NCBI GenBank assembly: GCA_019635215.1
Contig: JAHBZZ010000010.1
Span: forward strand, 93,516-130,633
Length of the DNA stretch: 37,118 nt
Direction: 5' to 3'
Source of the DNA: Nitrosomonas sp.
GTDB lineage: Bacteria; Pseudomonadota; Gammaproteobacteria; Burkholderiales; Nitrosomonadaceae
The notes beneath the pieces were generated by a model, which was given only the letters and a program-made list of their open reading frames with translations, made no database searches and was not told the DNA's origin. Position 1 is the first letter of the stretch. Each line of letters begins with the position of its first letter. Of this stretch, positions 1 to 7,848 are shown in pieces. The position numbers were made by a program, and so were the translations under genes.

Positions 1-202
1 GAATCAGGATAGCTGCTTTGGTAAAAAAATCCCTCAGGAATCTGCTCTGCCTCAGTGCATATATTTTTTCAGGATTGACCGCCAGAATGGTGCCCGCCTT
101 ATTGCCGGTTCGAATATGTTGATCAACATATTTAAGTGCATCTGTGATGTTAATGCAATCAACTGCTGTGTCAAGTACATGAATTCGTTTAGGTATGATC
201 AT
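1..202 (-). CDS. WecG/TagA/CpsF family glycosyltransferase, N-terminal part (cut by window edge)
   Basis: The minus strand reads open from an ATG at 202 to the window edge, giving about 67 residues. The stretch ILAVNPEKIYALRQS followed by FLRDFFTKAAILI matches the N-terminal pattern of the WecG/TagA/CpsF family, in which a 'NPE' segment and a following 'LxxADLxxPDG' segment form part of the nucleotide-sugar site. Members transfer an N-acetylmannosaminyl(uronyl) or related sugar to a lipid-linked acceptor at the inner membrane. The start was chosen because it is the first ATG in frame before the recognisable core; the SD is weak. The gene follows the small acyltransferase by about 105 bp and is probably the distal part of the same polysaccharide operon. 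The catalytic half lies outside the window, so the specific sugar cannot be inferred. Confidence 0.75.
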   Translation of the reverse strand, partial: MIIPKRIHVLDTAVDCINITDALKYVDQHIRTGNKAGTILAVNPEKIYALRQSRFLRDFFTKAAILI

Positions 203-307
203 GGCAAATCCAATTAATGTTTTAAAATTGAACTCAAAACTAGACTTGAGCAAGTATGACGACTTGCATTCAAGCTATTTCTGTGCGGTATGTTTGTTAG
301 CTGGGGT

Positions 308-730
308 TCATTGTCCAATAAGCTTACCGTACTTTCCTACCGTAATTTCCCTTAATACCCTGGCAGGATTTCCTACGACCAATGAGCTGGGAGGAACGTC
401 GCGTGTCACTACCGATCCGGCACCCACGATTGATCCATCTCCTATTGTTACCCCTGGCAGTATGATCGCTCCAACACCAATAAAACAATTGGAACCAATG
501 ATTGTTGTGCAACGAATATTACGCACATAGTCATGAGCCAGTACTACGGCCCGAGCAGTAACAATAGAATAAGCACCAATAACAATGCCCCCAGGGTTCG
601 ATCGATCCAGTAAGGCGTTGAAGGAAACATAGGTGGTTTTGTCAATTTTGTAACCTATGATGTACCTATAAATCCAGAAAGAAGGAATATGGGCAACACG
701 TCGAATCAAGCGATATAGATGATGATGCAT
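308..730 (-). CDS. Left-handed beta-helix (hexapeptide repeat) acyltransferase
   Basis: A 140-residue protein whose second half is a run of hexapeptide repeats of the [LIV]-G-x4 type ([20 protein letters not shown], then [17 protein letters not shown]), ending in the typical [12 protein letters not shown] segment. The histidine in VVLAHDYV is the likely catalytic base seen in this family. These enzymes O- or N-acetylate sugars using acetyl-CoA, in the cytoplasm. It is short for the family but keeps both the N-terminal lead-in and the closing GNPA motif, so it looks complete. It begins immediately after the stop of the polymerase/ligase gene (no gap), which argues for translational coupling. 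It resembles colanic-acid WcaF/serine acetyltransferase-like proteins; the substrate is unknown, presumably a sugar of the repeat unit. Confidence 0.85.
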   Translation of the reverse strand: MHHHLYRLIRRVAHIPSFWIYRYIIGYKIDKTTYVSFNALLDRSNPGGIVIGAYSIVTARAVVLAHDYVRNIRCTTIIGSNCFIGVGAIILPGVTIGDGSIVGAGSVVTRDVPPSSLVVGNPARVLREITVGKYGKLIGQ

Positions 731-1903
731 TTATTTACTCCTAGCAATGCGATAGTTGCGTGCTAATAAGGCCAGCATGAGAACGAGCGGAATAAAGCCT
801 CCTACACTATAGAAACCACGCTCAACAAAAGATAACAGCATGACACATACGAAAACTGAAAAAGAAAGCGCAGGAAATACGAAGAAACATCTGACAAGCC
901 AGTATACCAGGACGATCAGAAACAGAATTAACCCCGCTGCGCCAAGATCGAGCAGGATTTGCAGAAAAGCATTGTGTGTGTTAAATGTACTCCAACCGTA
1001 TGTTCCTGCACGATAATATTCTTCTAAGGCTGTGCCGCCCGCCCCAAAACCGTAACCGAAATAAGGTTTCTGATTAATGAGCTCAAACGTAGCTTCCCAA
1101 ATAAAGGTTCTGCCTGTTAGGCTTTGGACATCATCACCTTCACCGCGTGAAGTGATTTCCGCTAAGTCATGGCCTGATGAGTAAGCGTGAAATAGTCCAA
1201 TTACCAGGAAAACACATAGAGAACCAATAATTGCAACATGCGAGTACGTACGCACTCTCATAAACAAGGCAATAATCACACCGATGGCTCCGGCAGTAAT
1301 CGCTTGCCGGCTGAACGTCAACAAAAGGCAAACGCCAATAACTAGTGTAAGCGTGAACAGTAAAGGCCTACGCACCAATACGGCACCAGAGGCGATAATG
1401 CACAGACAAATTGCAGCCGGTCGTGCCAATGCATGGGGGCCATAGAATATCCCTTGTAGTCGCATCACACCATGATTTAACACAAAAGCATCAGGCCAGA
1501 ACAGTGATAACGCCAAGCTAAGCAAGCATAACCATCCAAAAGTTAGCACCAAAACTGTAGCGGCCAACAAGGGTGTCCCGAGACTAACTAATAAATAAGC
1601 AACGCTAATGGTATAAATCCAGGCAATAATCGCAGTACGGGTAGCAGGAGAATCAACAGACCATGCCAAAGAAAGTATGGCCAGTATAAGGATTGCCATA
1701 AGCAAATAAAAACCAGTCTTATTTAAGCTAGGCGAGTGAAAGCGGTCTTTGGTAAAAAAAACCAGTGCGAGAATAACAGGAAGCGCTGCGGCACTTGATT
1801 TGATCCAGGAACCGGTGTTTCCCATTTCATTCAGATTGATACTGCTAACAATAAAAACACAGGCCACGGATAGATAGGCTGCTGTGAGACGCGTTAATTT
1901 CAT
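731..1903 (-). CDS. O-antigen ligase / polymerase-type (Wzy_C) membrane protein
   Basis: A 390-residue polytopic membrane protein with roughly ten hydrophobic segments and one longer polar loop (about residues 230-300) containing TGRTFIWEATFELI and FGYGFGAGG, then NTHNAFLQILLDLGAAGL. The R-containing 'GR...W' and the 'HN..LQ' elements are the hallmarks of the Wzy_C/O-antigen ligase fold, where conserved Arg and His act on the undecaprenyl-diphosphate-linked glycan at the periplasmic face. Its ATG overlaps the TGA of the preceding acyltransferase by four bases (ATGA). Polymerases and WaaL-type ligases cannot be separated from sequence alone. In a locus with its own flippase and no lipid A-core genes, polymerase or exopolysaccharide ligase is the more likely role. 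Confidence 0.85.
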   Translation of the reverse strand: MKLTRLTAAYLSVACVFIVSSINLNEMGNTGSWIKSSAAALPVILALVFFTKDRFHSPSLNKTGFYLLMAILILAILSLAWSVDSPATRTAIIAWIYTISVAYLLVSLGTPLLAATVLVLTFGWLCLLSLALSLFWPDAFVLNHGVMRLQGIFYGPHALARPAAICLCIIASGAVLVRRPLLFTLTLVIGVCLLLTFSRQAITAGAIGVIIALFMRVRTYSHVAIIGSLCVFLVIGLFHAYSSGHDLAEITSRGEGDDVQSLTGRTFIWEATFELINQKPYFGYGFGAGGTALEEYYRAGTYGWSTFNTHNAFLQILLDLGAAGLILFLIVLVYWLVRCFFVFPALSFSVFVCVMLLSFVERGFYSVGGFIPLVLMLALLARNYRIARSK

Positions 1904-2418
1904 GTGCCTCTTTTGCCAATTACTTTGGCCGGGACTCCACCTACAATTGTAAATGGCATGACATCTTTTGCTACAACCGCTCCCGCCGCGATGACTGAGC
2001 CATTTCCAATATTAACGCCTGGAAGAATAATTACGTTGGCGCCAATCCATACATCATTACCAATCGTTATTGCACGAAAAAGAGTACCCTGATCACTGAT
2101 TCTGATGGTTGGGTCTTCAAACAAATGATTTCTGGTTATGATCTTTACATCGGGCCCCATAAGAACATCTGAACCAATTTGTACCCCGCCATAGATTAGA
2201 CAACCACTTCCGAGCTCGCTTCTATCACCAATGGAAATAAACATTGAGATATCAGCATTCGATTTCACTTGTATGTTCTGGCCAGCCTTATCTACGAACC
2301 GGGTTACTAACCAGCTTCTCATAGCTGGAAAGAAAAAGGAATAAGGACGCCATTTGTCAGGTGTATGCCGGAATAGCGTAATATATAAGAAAAATAGGAT
2401 TTTTCGCTTCAATAGCAT
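1900..2418 (-). CDS. Hexapeptide-repeat acyltransferase (LbH family)
   Basis: A 172-residue left-handed beta-helix acyltransferase. Repeats begin around residue 60 (ISIGDRSELGSGCLIYGGVQ, IGSDVLMGPDVKII) and end with IGNDVWIGANVIILPGVN, IGNGSVIAAGAVVAKDV and the closing FTIVGGVPAKVIGKR. The His in TRNHLFED is the candidate catalytic residue. The pattern is that of maltose/galactoside O-acetyltransferase-like sugar acetylases in capsule and O-antigen loci. It starts 22 bp after the glycosyltransferase stop and overlaps the next gene by ATGA. With the 140-residue acyltransferase it brackets the polymerase gene, so the polymer may carry two kinds of acetylation; alternatively each acts on a different sugar. 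Confidence 0.87.
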   Translation of the reverse strand: MLLKRKILFFLYITLFRHTPDKWRPYSFFFPAMRSWLVTRFVDKAGQNIQVKSNADISMFISIGDRSELGSGCLIYGGVQIGSDVLMGPDVKIITRNHLFEDPTIRISDQGTLFRAITIGNDVWIGANVIILPGVNIGNGSVIAAGAVVAKDVMPFTIVGGVPAKVIGKRGT

Positions 2419-2440
2419 AAGAAGGACTCCCGCGAAAGTA

Positions 2441-3607
2441 TTAACACTTCAATGCACTGCTAATGACGCTCGAATATAACTTAGCCTGACCATCGCTTGT
2501 TAAGTGGTCTATGCTTCCAGAAGAACGATCGGCTATGATCGTGTCACGCAGTGCAGTTTGTCTGGTTGATAACTCGATCAATGCGGTCTGAATTGATGAA
2601 ACAGAGAGGTTCTCGCAAGCAATTCCATATCTGTTCGCAAAATCATACCCGTCAACACCGCTTCCGCGAAGATAGACAATCGGAATTCCCGAAAGCACTG
2701 CTTCGGCATAGACTAATCCAAAACTTTCATTCTTCGATAGCAGGATCATTGCAGCATAACCACTCATCCTTTCGATGACTTCACGCCGGGTCATAGGACC
2801 ATGCCATGTCACGCTGTTGTTAAGATCACATTCGGAAATTAACGTATCGAGAATTTTTCGTGCCGGATATCCACATGGGCCGATTAGATCCAAAGTGAGA
2901 TCTGGTATTACTGAGCGCGCCGATGCAAAACCACGTAGAAGCGCAACAATCCCTTTTTGCTCATAATCATCTAACCTGCAGATACAAACAAGGGCGTTTC
3001 TTTTCAATTTTCTTGAACTCGTTGTATAGAGAGAATGTACTGGAACAGCATTTGCGAAATCAATATCTTTTTTCGAAGGTCGATAACCTGTTCTCTTGTT
3101 AATAAAGGGCTTTGCCCATACGGATAACCACAGATTAGTGTGACTTCGTGTAAGGATATTTCTGTATATGTGTGCATTCCATGGCCAATGATTCCTATAA
3201 TGTGTATCTGAACTACCTCGCACAGTAATAATGTGTGGTATGTCATAATGCTTGGCCAGTAAATCCCCAATTCTGGCTTCGTAAGTCAGCTTATGAGAAT
3301 GCACAAAATCTGGCCTCACGGAACTGAGCAGGTTAGTTTCTACTAGGTTAATCCAGTCAAGTCGTTGCCAAGAATTTGTAATCAGAGCTGCTACTGGATC
3401 GAACAATCCAATGTGAAGTTCGTTCCGAATCTTCATAATCTTGGTGCGTATAGGTTTTCTGGTTCGTCGAGGAACTAATATCGCACTGTTAAAAACCTCG
3501 GAAACCCCAACCACTAAGTCGCGTATTGCTACTGTCACTGACATGGGAGAATAAGGTCCAGGAAAATCCGATGTGATATGAAGTCCTAAGGGTTTAGTTT
3601 TGTTCAT
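2441..3607 (-). CDS. Glycosyltransferase family 4 (GT-B fold)
   Basis: About 388 residues from the preferred ATG at 3607; an earlier in-frame ATG at 3646 would overlap the flippase gene by 53 bp and adds an unlikely leader. The 3607 start has a GGTGG Shine-Dalgarno-like sequence about 9 bp upstream and overlaps the flippase stop by only 14 bp. The N-terminal half has the GT-B acceptor-side features (PDFVHSHKLTYEA, IPHIITVRGSSD). The C-terminal half has the GT4 donor-binding signature ESFGLVYAEAVLSGIPIVY with the EX7E pair near residue 295. It would add a sugar from a nucleotide-sugar to the lipid-linked oligosaccharide at the cytoplasmic membrane face. The specific linkage cannot be told from sequence. 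Confidence 0.88.
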   Translation of the reverse strand: MNKTKPLGLHITSDFPGPYSPMSVTVAIRDLVVGVSEVFNSAILVPRRTRKPIRTKIMKIRNELHIGLFDPVAALITNSWQRLDWINLVETNLLSSVRPDFVHSHKLTYEARIGDLLAKHYDIPHIITVRGSSDTHYRNHWPWNAHIYRNILTRSHTNLWLSVWAKPFINKRTGYRPSKKDIDFANAVPVHSLYTTSSRKLKRNALVCICRLDDYEQKGIVALLRGFASARSVIPDLTLDLIGPCGYPARKILDTLISECDLNNSVTWHGPMTRREVIERMSGYAAMILLSKNESFGLVYAEAVLSGIPIVYLRGSGVDGYDFANRYGIACENLSVSSIQTALIELSTRQTALRDTIIADRSSGSIDHLTSDGQAKLYSSVISSALKC

Positions 3608-5084
3608 GTATGATAGTCCACCGATAAAATAACAAACTGAGCGCATACAGAAAAAATAAAACTATGCAAAGACTTAAAACAGTTGCGCCATCACTTCCAA
3701 AAATAAACTGCCGGATAACTATTGCCACACAAAATAAAAGCAACAGCAGTATAACTGTGGATTTTGCAAGGATAGAAATACTCAACTCTTTAGATACTGC
3801 AGCACGGTAAGCGTACAGCAATGAACTAACTGCACCTAAGATCCCGGCACATGCAGTTCCAATCAGTCCAAAGAAATATGTTAATGGTAGAACAAACCCA
3901 ATCCAGATCATTAAGCCAATTAATGCGGATAAGCCTATTTTTGAAGCTTGCAGCGTCAAATGTAATTGTGGATCAAATCTTACCAGCCGGCACCCGGTAA
4001 GAAATGCACTGATCGCGATGAGTGCTGCTATAGGTTCAGCTGTGTTCACATAATCAGCTGGAAGCATAATACTCATAATTTCATTACCGAAAACGATTAG
4101 CATGATTAATATCGGAAGTATTAGATTAAGCGTAGTTGTACTTTCTCTATCCACAAAAATACGTGCCACATTACCGGTGTACTCGCGATTCTTTTGTAAA
4201 GCTATCGGGACTAGAGACACGCTAAGCGCAGCAATAATAGGATAAATCATTTGGCGAGCCAGATCTGCCTGCGCACTGTAATAGGCTGTTTCAACATCAC
4301 CCAGGAGTACTCCGACGATGAAGCGGTCGCCATGAATCAGCAGCATAACAGCCACCAAGGATATAGATGCAGGGACACCGTAGCGGAATAAATCGTTTAA
4401 GCTTACAAATCCTGCTTCGTGAGGCGGCACAGCTTCTGTTGACTGTAATTTTTTCGAACCTGTATAAGCAATGAAAATAGCACCCATAAAAGTGGCCGCG
4501 GCACCACCCGCAACCATCGCGTATAGCAAAGATGCGGCACTCGGGACGTGTCGGGTCAATACATAAGCGACTCCTAATACTACCAGCAGACGAGTAATGC
4601 CTAATAATCCATATAGCCCGGCATTATTGATACCCCGGGCGTATTGAGAAAGACAAACTGAGGAGCCATACGCGACTGCGGCAGAAGCTGCTGCAACAGG
4701 GTAAGCTATAAGATCAAACCCACCCAATATAGCGGCAAGAAAAAAACAGGGCGCAATAGGTAATACTATTGCCAGGAAAACAGTGCCAAGCTTCGGGCCA
4801 GCATTTCTTTCTTTACCTTCGGCTAAACGTAACAAAGAAATTTGCAGCCAACCATATAGTAGAGCACCTGCAATATTAATATAAGCAAAACCTTTAGCGT
4901 ATTGTCCAAATTCCTCAGCAGCAACAAGTCTGGAGAACACTAAAACTAAAGCCACACCTAACAACATATGCGGAAGATGTGCTAGCAAATATTGCAGGCG
5001 AGGGCCAGAGAACAAGCGGTTGAACAAATTAACTAATTCCCATTGGTGCAGTAATGTAGTCTCAAGTCTGCAGACTCTTAACAA
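3594..5084 (-). CDS. Wzx-like oligosaccharide flippase (polysaccharide biosynthesis protein)
   Basis: A 496-residue protein with about 12-14 predicted hydrophobic helices, basic cytoplasmic loops and no soluble domain, as in the MOP-superfamily PST/Wzx flippases that move undecaprenyl-diphosphate-linked repeat units across the inner membrane. The N-terminal segment HMLLGVALVLVFSRLVAAEEFGQYAKG resembles the family pattern 'FxxxIxxARxLGPexfGxya'. The start is unusual: no ATG occurs before residue 40, which is already inside the first helix, so the tabulated start is a TTG at 5084. An ATG at about 5112 with an AAGGA stretch nearby lies in another frame, so the true 5' end, or a small frameshift, remains open. 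It is the first gene of the tightly packed polysaccharide operon. Confidence 0.82.
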   Translation of the reverse strand: MLRVCRLETTLLHQWELVNLFNRLFSGPRLQYLLAHLPHMLLGVALVLVFSRLVAAEEFGQYAKGFAYINIAGALLYGWLQISLLRLAEGKERNAGPKLGTVFLAIVLPIAPCFFLAAILGGFDLIAYPVAAASAAVAYGSSVCLSQYARGINNAGLYGLLGITRLLVVLGVAYVLTRHVPSAASLLYAMVAGGAAATFMGAIFIAYTGSKKLQSTEAVPPHEAGFVSLNDLFRYGVPASISLVAVMLLIHGDRFIVGVLLGDVETAYYSAQADLARQMIYPIIAALSVSLVPIALQKNREYTGNVARIFVDRESTTTLNLILPILIMLIVFGNEIMSIMLPADYVNTAEPIAALIAISAFLTGCRLVRFDPQLHLTLQASKIGLSALIGLMIWIGFVLPLTYFFGLIGTACAGILGAVSSLLYAYRAAVSKELSISILAKSTVILLLLLFCVAIVIRQFIFGSDGATVLSLCIVLFFLYALSLLFYRWTIIHEQN

Positions 5085-5578
5085 AGGTTTTACGTAACCA
5101 GGAATCCTTTCATGTCACGAGACTCACAAACTGCCAGTTGAGTTTAAATATATTTGAACATAATAGTTTCTTGCATAAATAGTGCATGCGTTCACGTTTA
5201 TCGCAGAAAGGAGATTAAAAGCGATGGAGAATAATCACACCTACTTCCAGAAAAAGTTTGGCAGCCTCTTCACAGCCCGGCGAATATTCGCTATTCAATT
5301 TTCTGTGGAAAAATCAAGATACCCACAGAAGTCATGGTGCACATTAATCAGCTTTTCTTCTATAGCATGTACGAACGTCGATTTCCTGGCGTCTGAGAAC
5401 ACAGGTAAATCACAGGACACCCATGATAAACCAACCGTTTGCGCGCCACACCTTGTCGCGCCACAGATGAATATGACAGATTACATCGCTTGAAAAAATA
5501 TGTTTTTCTGCACTTATCTTTTCCATAATCTATTTATTTGATTAGATAAGTTATCTGCATTATTAATTACGAAATTTG
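5085..5578. other. Gap between the WecA-like gene and the flippase, with an 8-bp-arm inverted repeat
   Basis: About 0.5 kb that separates the 3' end of the WecA-like gene from the 5' end of the flippase operon. It is A/T-rich and should hold the promoter of the downstream operon. I see no convincing sigma70 pair. It contains a perfect 10-bp palindrome CGAATATTCG at 5281-5290 and a hairpin with arms TTCTGTGG/CCACAGAA (5301-5308, 5323-5330; 14-nt loop). Neither is followed by a T-run, so neither looks like an intrinsic terminator. The doubtful plus-strand ORF 5224-5493 overlaps this region. Confidence 0.4.
5224..5493 (+). CDS. Doubtful small ORF of unknown function
   Basis: An 89-codon reading frame begins at an ATG at 5224 preceded by a strong AAGGAG ribosome-binding sequence about 10 bp upstream. 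An upstream ATG at 5182 would extend it to 103 residues but lacks a comparable site. The protein starts MENNHTYFQKKFGSLFTARR and has no domain that I recognise, no signal peptide and no long hydrophobic stretch. It is divergent from its neighbours. An inverted repeat with perfect 8-bp arms (5301-5308 and 5323-5330) lies inside it. It is supported only by the start context and could equally be a chance ORF in an intergenic region. Confidence 0.25.
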   Translation: MENNHTYFQKKFGSLFTARRIFAIQFSVEKSRYPQKSWCTLISFSSIACTNVDFLASENTGKSQDTHDKPTVCAPHLVAPQMNMTDYIA

Positions 5579-7117
5579 TCATGATTGCAATGCGCTATCA
5601 TTCGATCCCGATTTATCAAACATAGCTTCAAATACGAACAATTTTGAACCTGAATTCCGTCTATCCATTGAACGCCTTTCAACAATGAGATTCGTAATCT
5701 TCTGAGTTCTACGTTCATTCTTGCTACTGCGTTCAACAAATTGACGCATCTGAATCCCCGATTGTTTGCTGAGTCTTTGCATCAACGAGGAAAGATATGG
5801 ATTTAATGCTCTTTCTGTATGAAGGTTATCATGCTCGCACCGAATGTGCACGGCAACTGCATAACGTTCTTCATTATTGTATTGTAATGGCATTCGCTTA
5901 ACGACTCGAACCCAGTAATCGACATTCGACCCAAATTCTTGACAAATCATACGAACCAGGCTTTCAGCTTCTTTGGCAGTATAACTCCCGAGGAATACAC
6001 CATAATTTTCTTCAAATGAAAACCTTAGCGTGCTGTAAAAATAACGCAATGCGGTAATGAAATACCATGGGTGAAGCGTTATATAAAAATAGCCGGCAAA
6101 AATAAATAAAAAGCTCCAAAGCATTATATATTCAGGAACACCAGAATTTAAACCAGCAATGCCGATGGTACCAAGCAATAACTGCAAAGCAACAATAACC
6201 GTCACAGCATATTCGACTCGGAAACCCGTACTAATCAATATATGGTGTAGATGATTGTGATCAGGTTCAAATGGTGACTTTCCTTTCAGAACGCGTCGTA
6301 ACATTACACTGACAGTGTCCATAAGCGGTATAGCAAATAACCAAATTGCGGTGACTGGTGTCATGACCGGACTTGAAGCCTGCGTAAGATCCGCAAGCAT
6401 CCAGGCAAAAAGAAATCCAAGCAACATGCTACCATTATCCCCCAGAAAAACGCGCGCTCTACGTTGCGAGAAATATCGAAGATTAAAAAACAAGAAACCG
6501 CATATTCCGCCTGCCAGCGCCAGTGCTAGTGTAAAGTTGGGTAAATCTCCTGCTGAGTAAGTTATTAGACTAATCAGCAATAAAACTACCAGAGAAACTG
6601 AACCGGAAAGTCCATCAATGCCATCAATCATATTGAGTGCATTAATTCCACCAATAGTTGCAAAGATTGTAAAAGGAATTGCAAATGCCCCCAGCTCCAG
6701 CGAATTACCTCCCAATAATCCACCAAGATCATATAGAACGACACCGCCCCCCAGAATCATAACCAGTGCAACAATACTCTGGATTAAGAAGCGTAGTTTG
6801 TAATTAAGTTGTTTAATATCATCTGCAAAACCCGTCACAAAAATAATTATCGATCCAGCAGCCAAACTTAACCATTTCCATAAGTATTCTGGATGATCCA
6901 TGACCAATATAATGATTGCAACGGATAAAGCTATAAGAACTCCGACTCCACCAACAAATGGCGTCACACTATCGTGTCGCTTATGTCCTCCAGGATGATC
7001 TGCAATATTATGTATAAGCGCTAGTACGCTGGCTACATAAATAAAGACAACTGATAAAATAACTGTTAATAAAAATAAAAACATTATTTGTACTATGAAC
7101 ATTGCAATAAGCCTCAA
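5579..7117 (-). CDS. wecA: WecA/MraY-family undecaprenyl-phosphate sugar-1-phosphate transferase with C-terminal extension
   Basis: A 512-residue membrane enzyme that starts polysaccharide assembly by moving a HexNAc-1-phosphate from UDP-sugar to undecaprenyl phosphate. Family motifs are in the right order: HKRHDSVTPFVGGVG near residue 50, the Mg-binding FADDIKQL near 99, NALNMIDGIDGLSG near 165, the catalytic FLGDNGSM near 226 and the HNHLHH motif near 290. About eleven hydrophobic helices end around residue 355. The remaining ~150 residues are a soluble cytoplasmic tail, not part of the minimal family (about 350 residues), ending in the arginine-rich VERRSMDRRNSGSK. The start ATG gives a short leader before helix 1. 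It lies upstream of, and in the same direction as, the flippase operon. The symbol is by family; GlcNAc specificity is not proven. Confidence 0.9.
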   Translation of the reverse strand: MRLIAMFIVQIMFLFLLTVILSVVFIYVASVLALIHNIADHPGGHKRHDSVTPFVGGVGVLIALSVAIIILVMDHPEYLWKWLSLAAGSIIIFVTGFADDIKQLNYKLRFLIQSIVALVMILGGGVVLYDLGGLLGGNSLELGAFAIPFTIFATIGGINALNMIDGIDGLSGSVSLVVLLLISLITYSAGDLPNFTLALALAGGICGFLFFNLRYFSQRRARVFLGDNGSMLLGFLFAWMLADLTQASSPVMTPVTAIWLFAIPLMDTVSVMLRRVLKGKSPFEPDHNHLHHILISTGFRVEYAVTVIVALQLLLGTIGIAGLNSGVPEYIMLWSFLFIFAGYFYITLHPWYFITALRYFYSTLRFSFEENYGVFLGSYTAKEAESLVRMICQEFGSNVDYWVRVVKRMPLQYNNEERYAVAVHIRCEHDNLHTERALNPYLSSLMQRLSKQSGIQMRQFVERSSKNERRTQKITNLIVERRSMDRRNSGSKLFVFEAMFDKSGSNDSALQS

Positions 7118-7613
7118 TTTAATAAAAACTAGAACTTACAAAAAAGTATTTACATAATGATTACAAGTATCGTGCAATTTCTATATCGTAGCTCGGTGTC
7201 AAAGACAAATTAATTGTTTGCAGAATTTGTTTTACCGAAGTCACAAATCTAAATTTCTGCACTCATTGCAGGAGTTGCAATATCACTCAATTTGAAACAG
7301 TTTATGTAACCCTCTTTTGAAGCAAATAAATTGCTAGTTGTTTTTATTTTTCTTACTGCTTAGACTAGTTTTAATGCATTAATATTAAAAGTCAGTGCGT
7401 GGTGAATCAATGTTGGTAGGTTTTACGTTTGTTTAATAATTCCTATTTGCATCTATAAAATAACATACATTATACGTAGAAAACAAATACACTATGCTAT
7501 GTATGGCCTTTTGGTAATCCCCCATATTCTAATAGGAAGGTACAGTAAGAATACATGTACCAGATTTCACGACTAATTGACTCTTTCATGACATGAGTAA
7601 TTATTGAAGCTCT
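7118..7613. other. A/T-rich intergenic region upstream of the WecA-like gene
   Basis: Roughly 0.5 kb without a credible gene on either strand. It lies just upstream of the minus-strand WecA-like gene and so should contain its promoter, but no -35/-10 pair stands out among many A/T-rich candidates, and I found no clear sigma54 -24/-12 sequence. Near its right end, GGTACAGTAAGA (7539-7550) repeats almost exactly as GGTACCGTAAGA (7614-7625), 11 of 12 positions, and GGTACA/TGTACC form an inverted pair around 7539-7561. These may mark the edge of the neighbouring IS110 remnant. Confidence 0.4.
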
Positions 7614-7625
7614 GGTACCGTAAGA

Positions 7626-7728
7626 GTTGCCAAGTTACCTGACCCTCACAGCGATCGACCATCGATAGTGTCATTCCCCGGATCTGTCGGTTACTTGGCA
7701 ACATCTGGCGGCGAGGTTTCACCTCGCC
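7626..7728 (+). ncRNA. Structured 5' non-coding region of the IS110 remnant; candidate relict bridge RNA
   Basis: Two inverted repeats lie in the leader of the IS110-family gene. The first has 14-nt arms GTTGCCAAGTTACC (7626-7639) and GGTTACTTGGCAAC (7689-7702), complementary at 13 of 14 positions, enclosing a 49-nt internal region. The second is a perfect 7-bp hairpin GGCGAGG/CCTCGCC with loop TTTCA (7710-7728). IS110-group recombinases are known to use a bridge RNA transcribed from the non-coding end next to the recombinase gene, with stem-loops whose internal loops pair with target and donor DNA. Position and architecture fit; the assignment to bridge RNA is inference, and the element is dead. 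Confidence 0.4.
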
Positions 7729-7848
7729 TTTGCCTGTGACCCAAGAAGGGCCTGATCGCTTATCTCATTACTGTCTTATCCCGGCAATCGGTTTCGGTGA
7801 ATCCCTATCAACCTATCAATAATATCATCCAAAAATAGGGAGCTGAGA

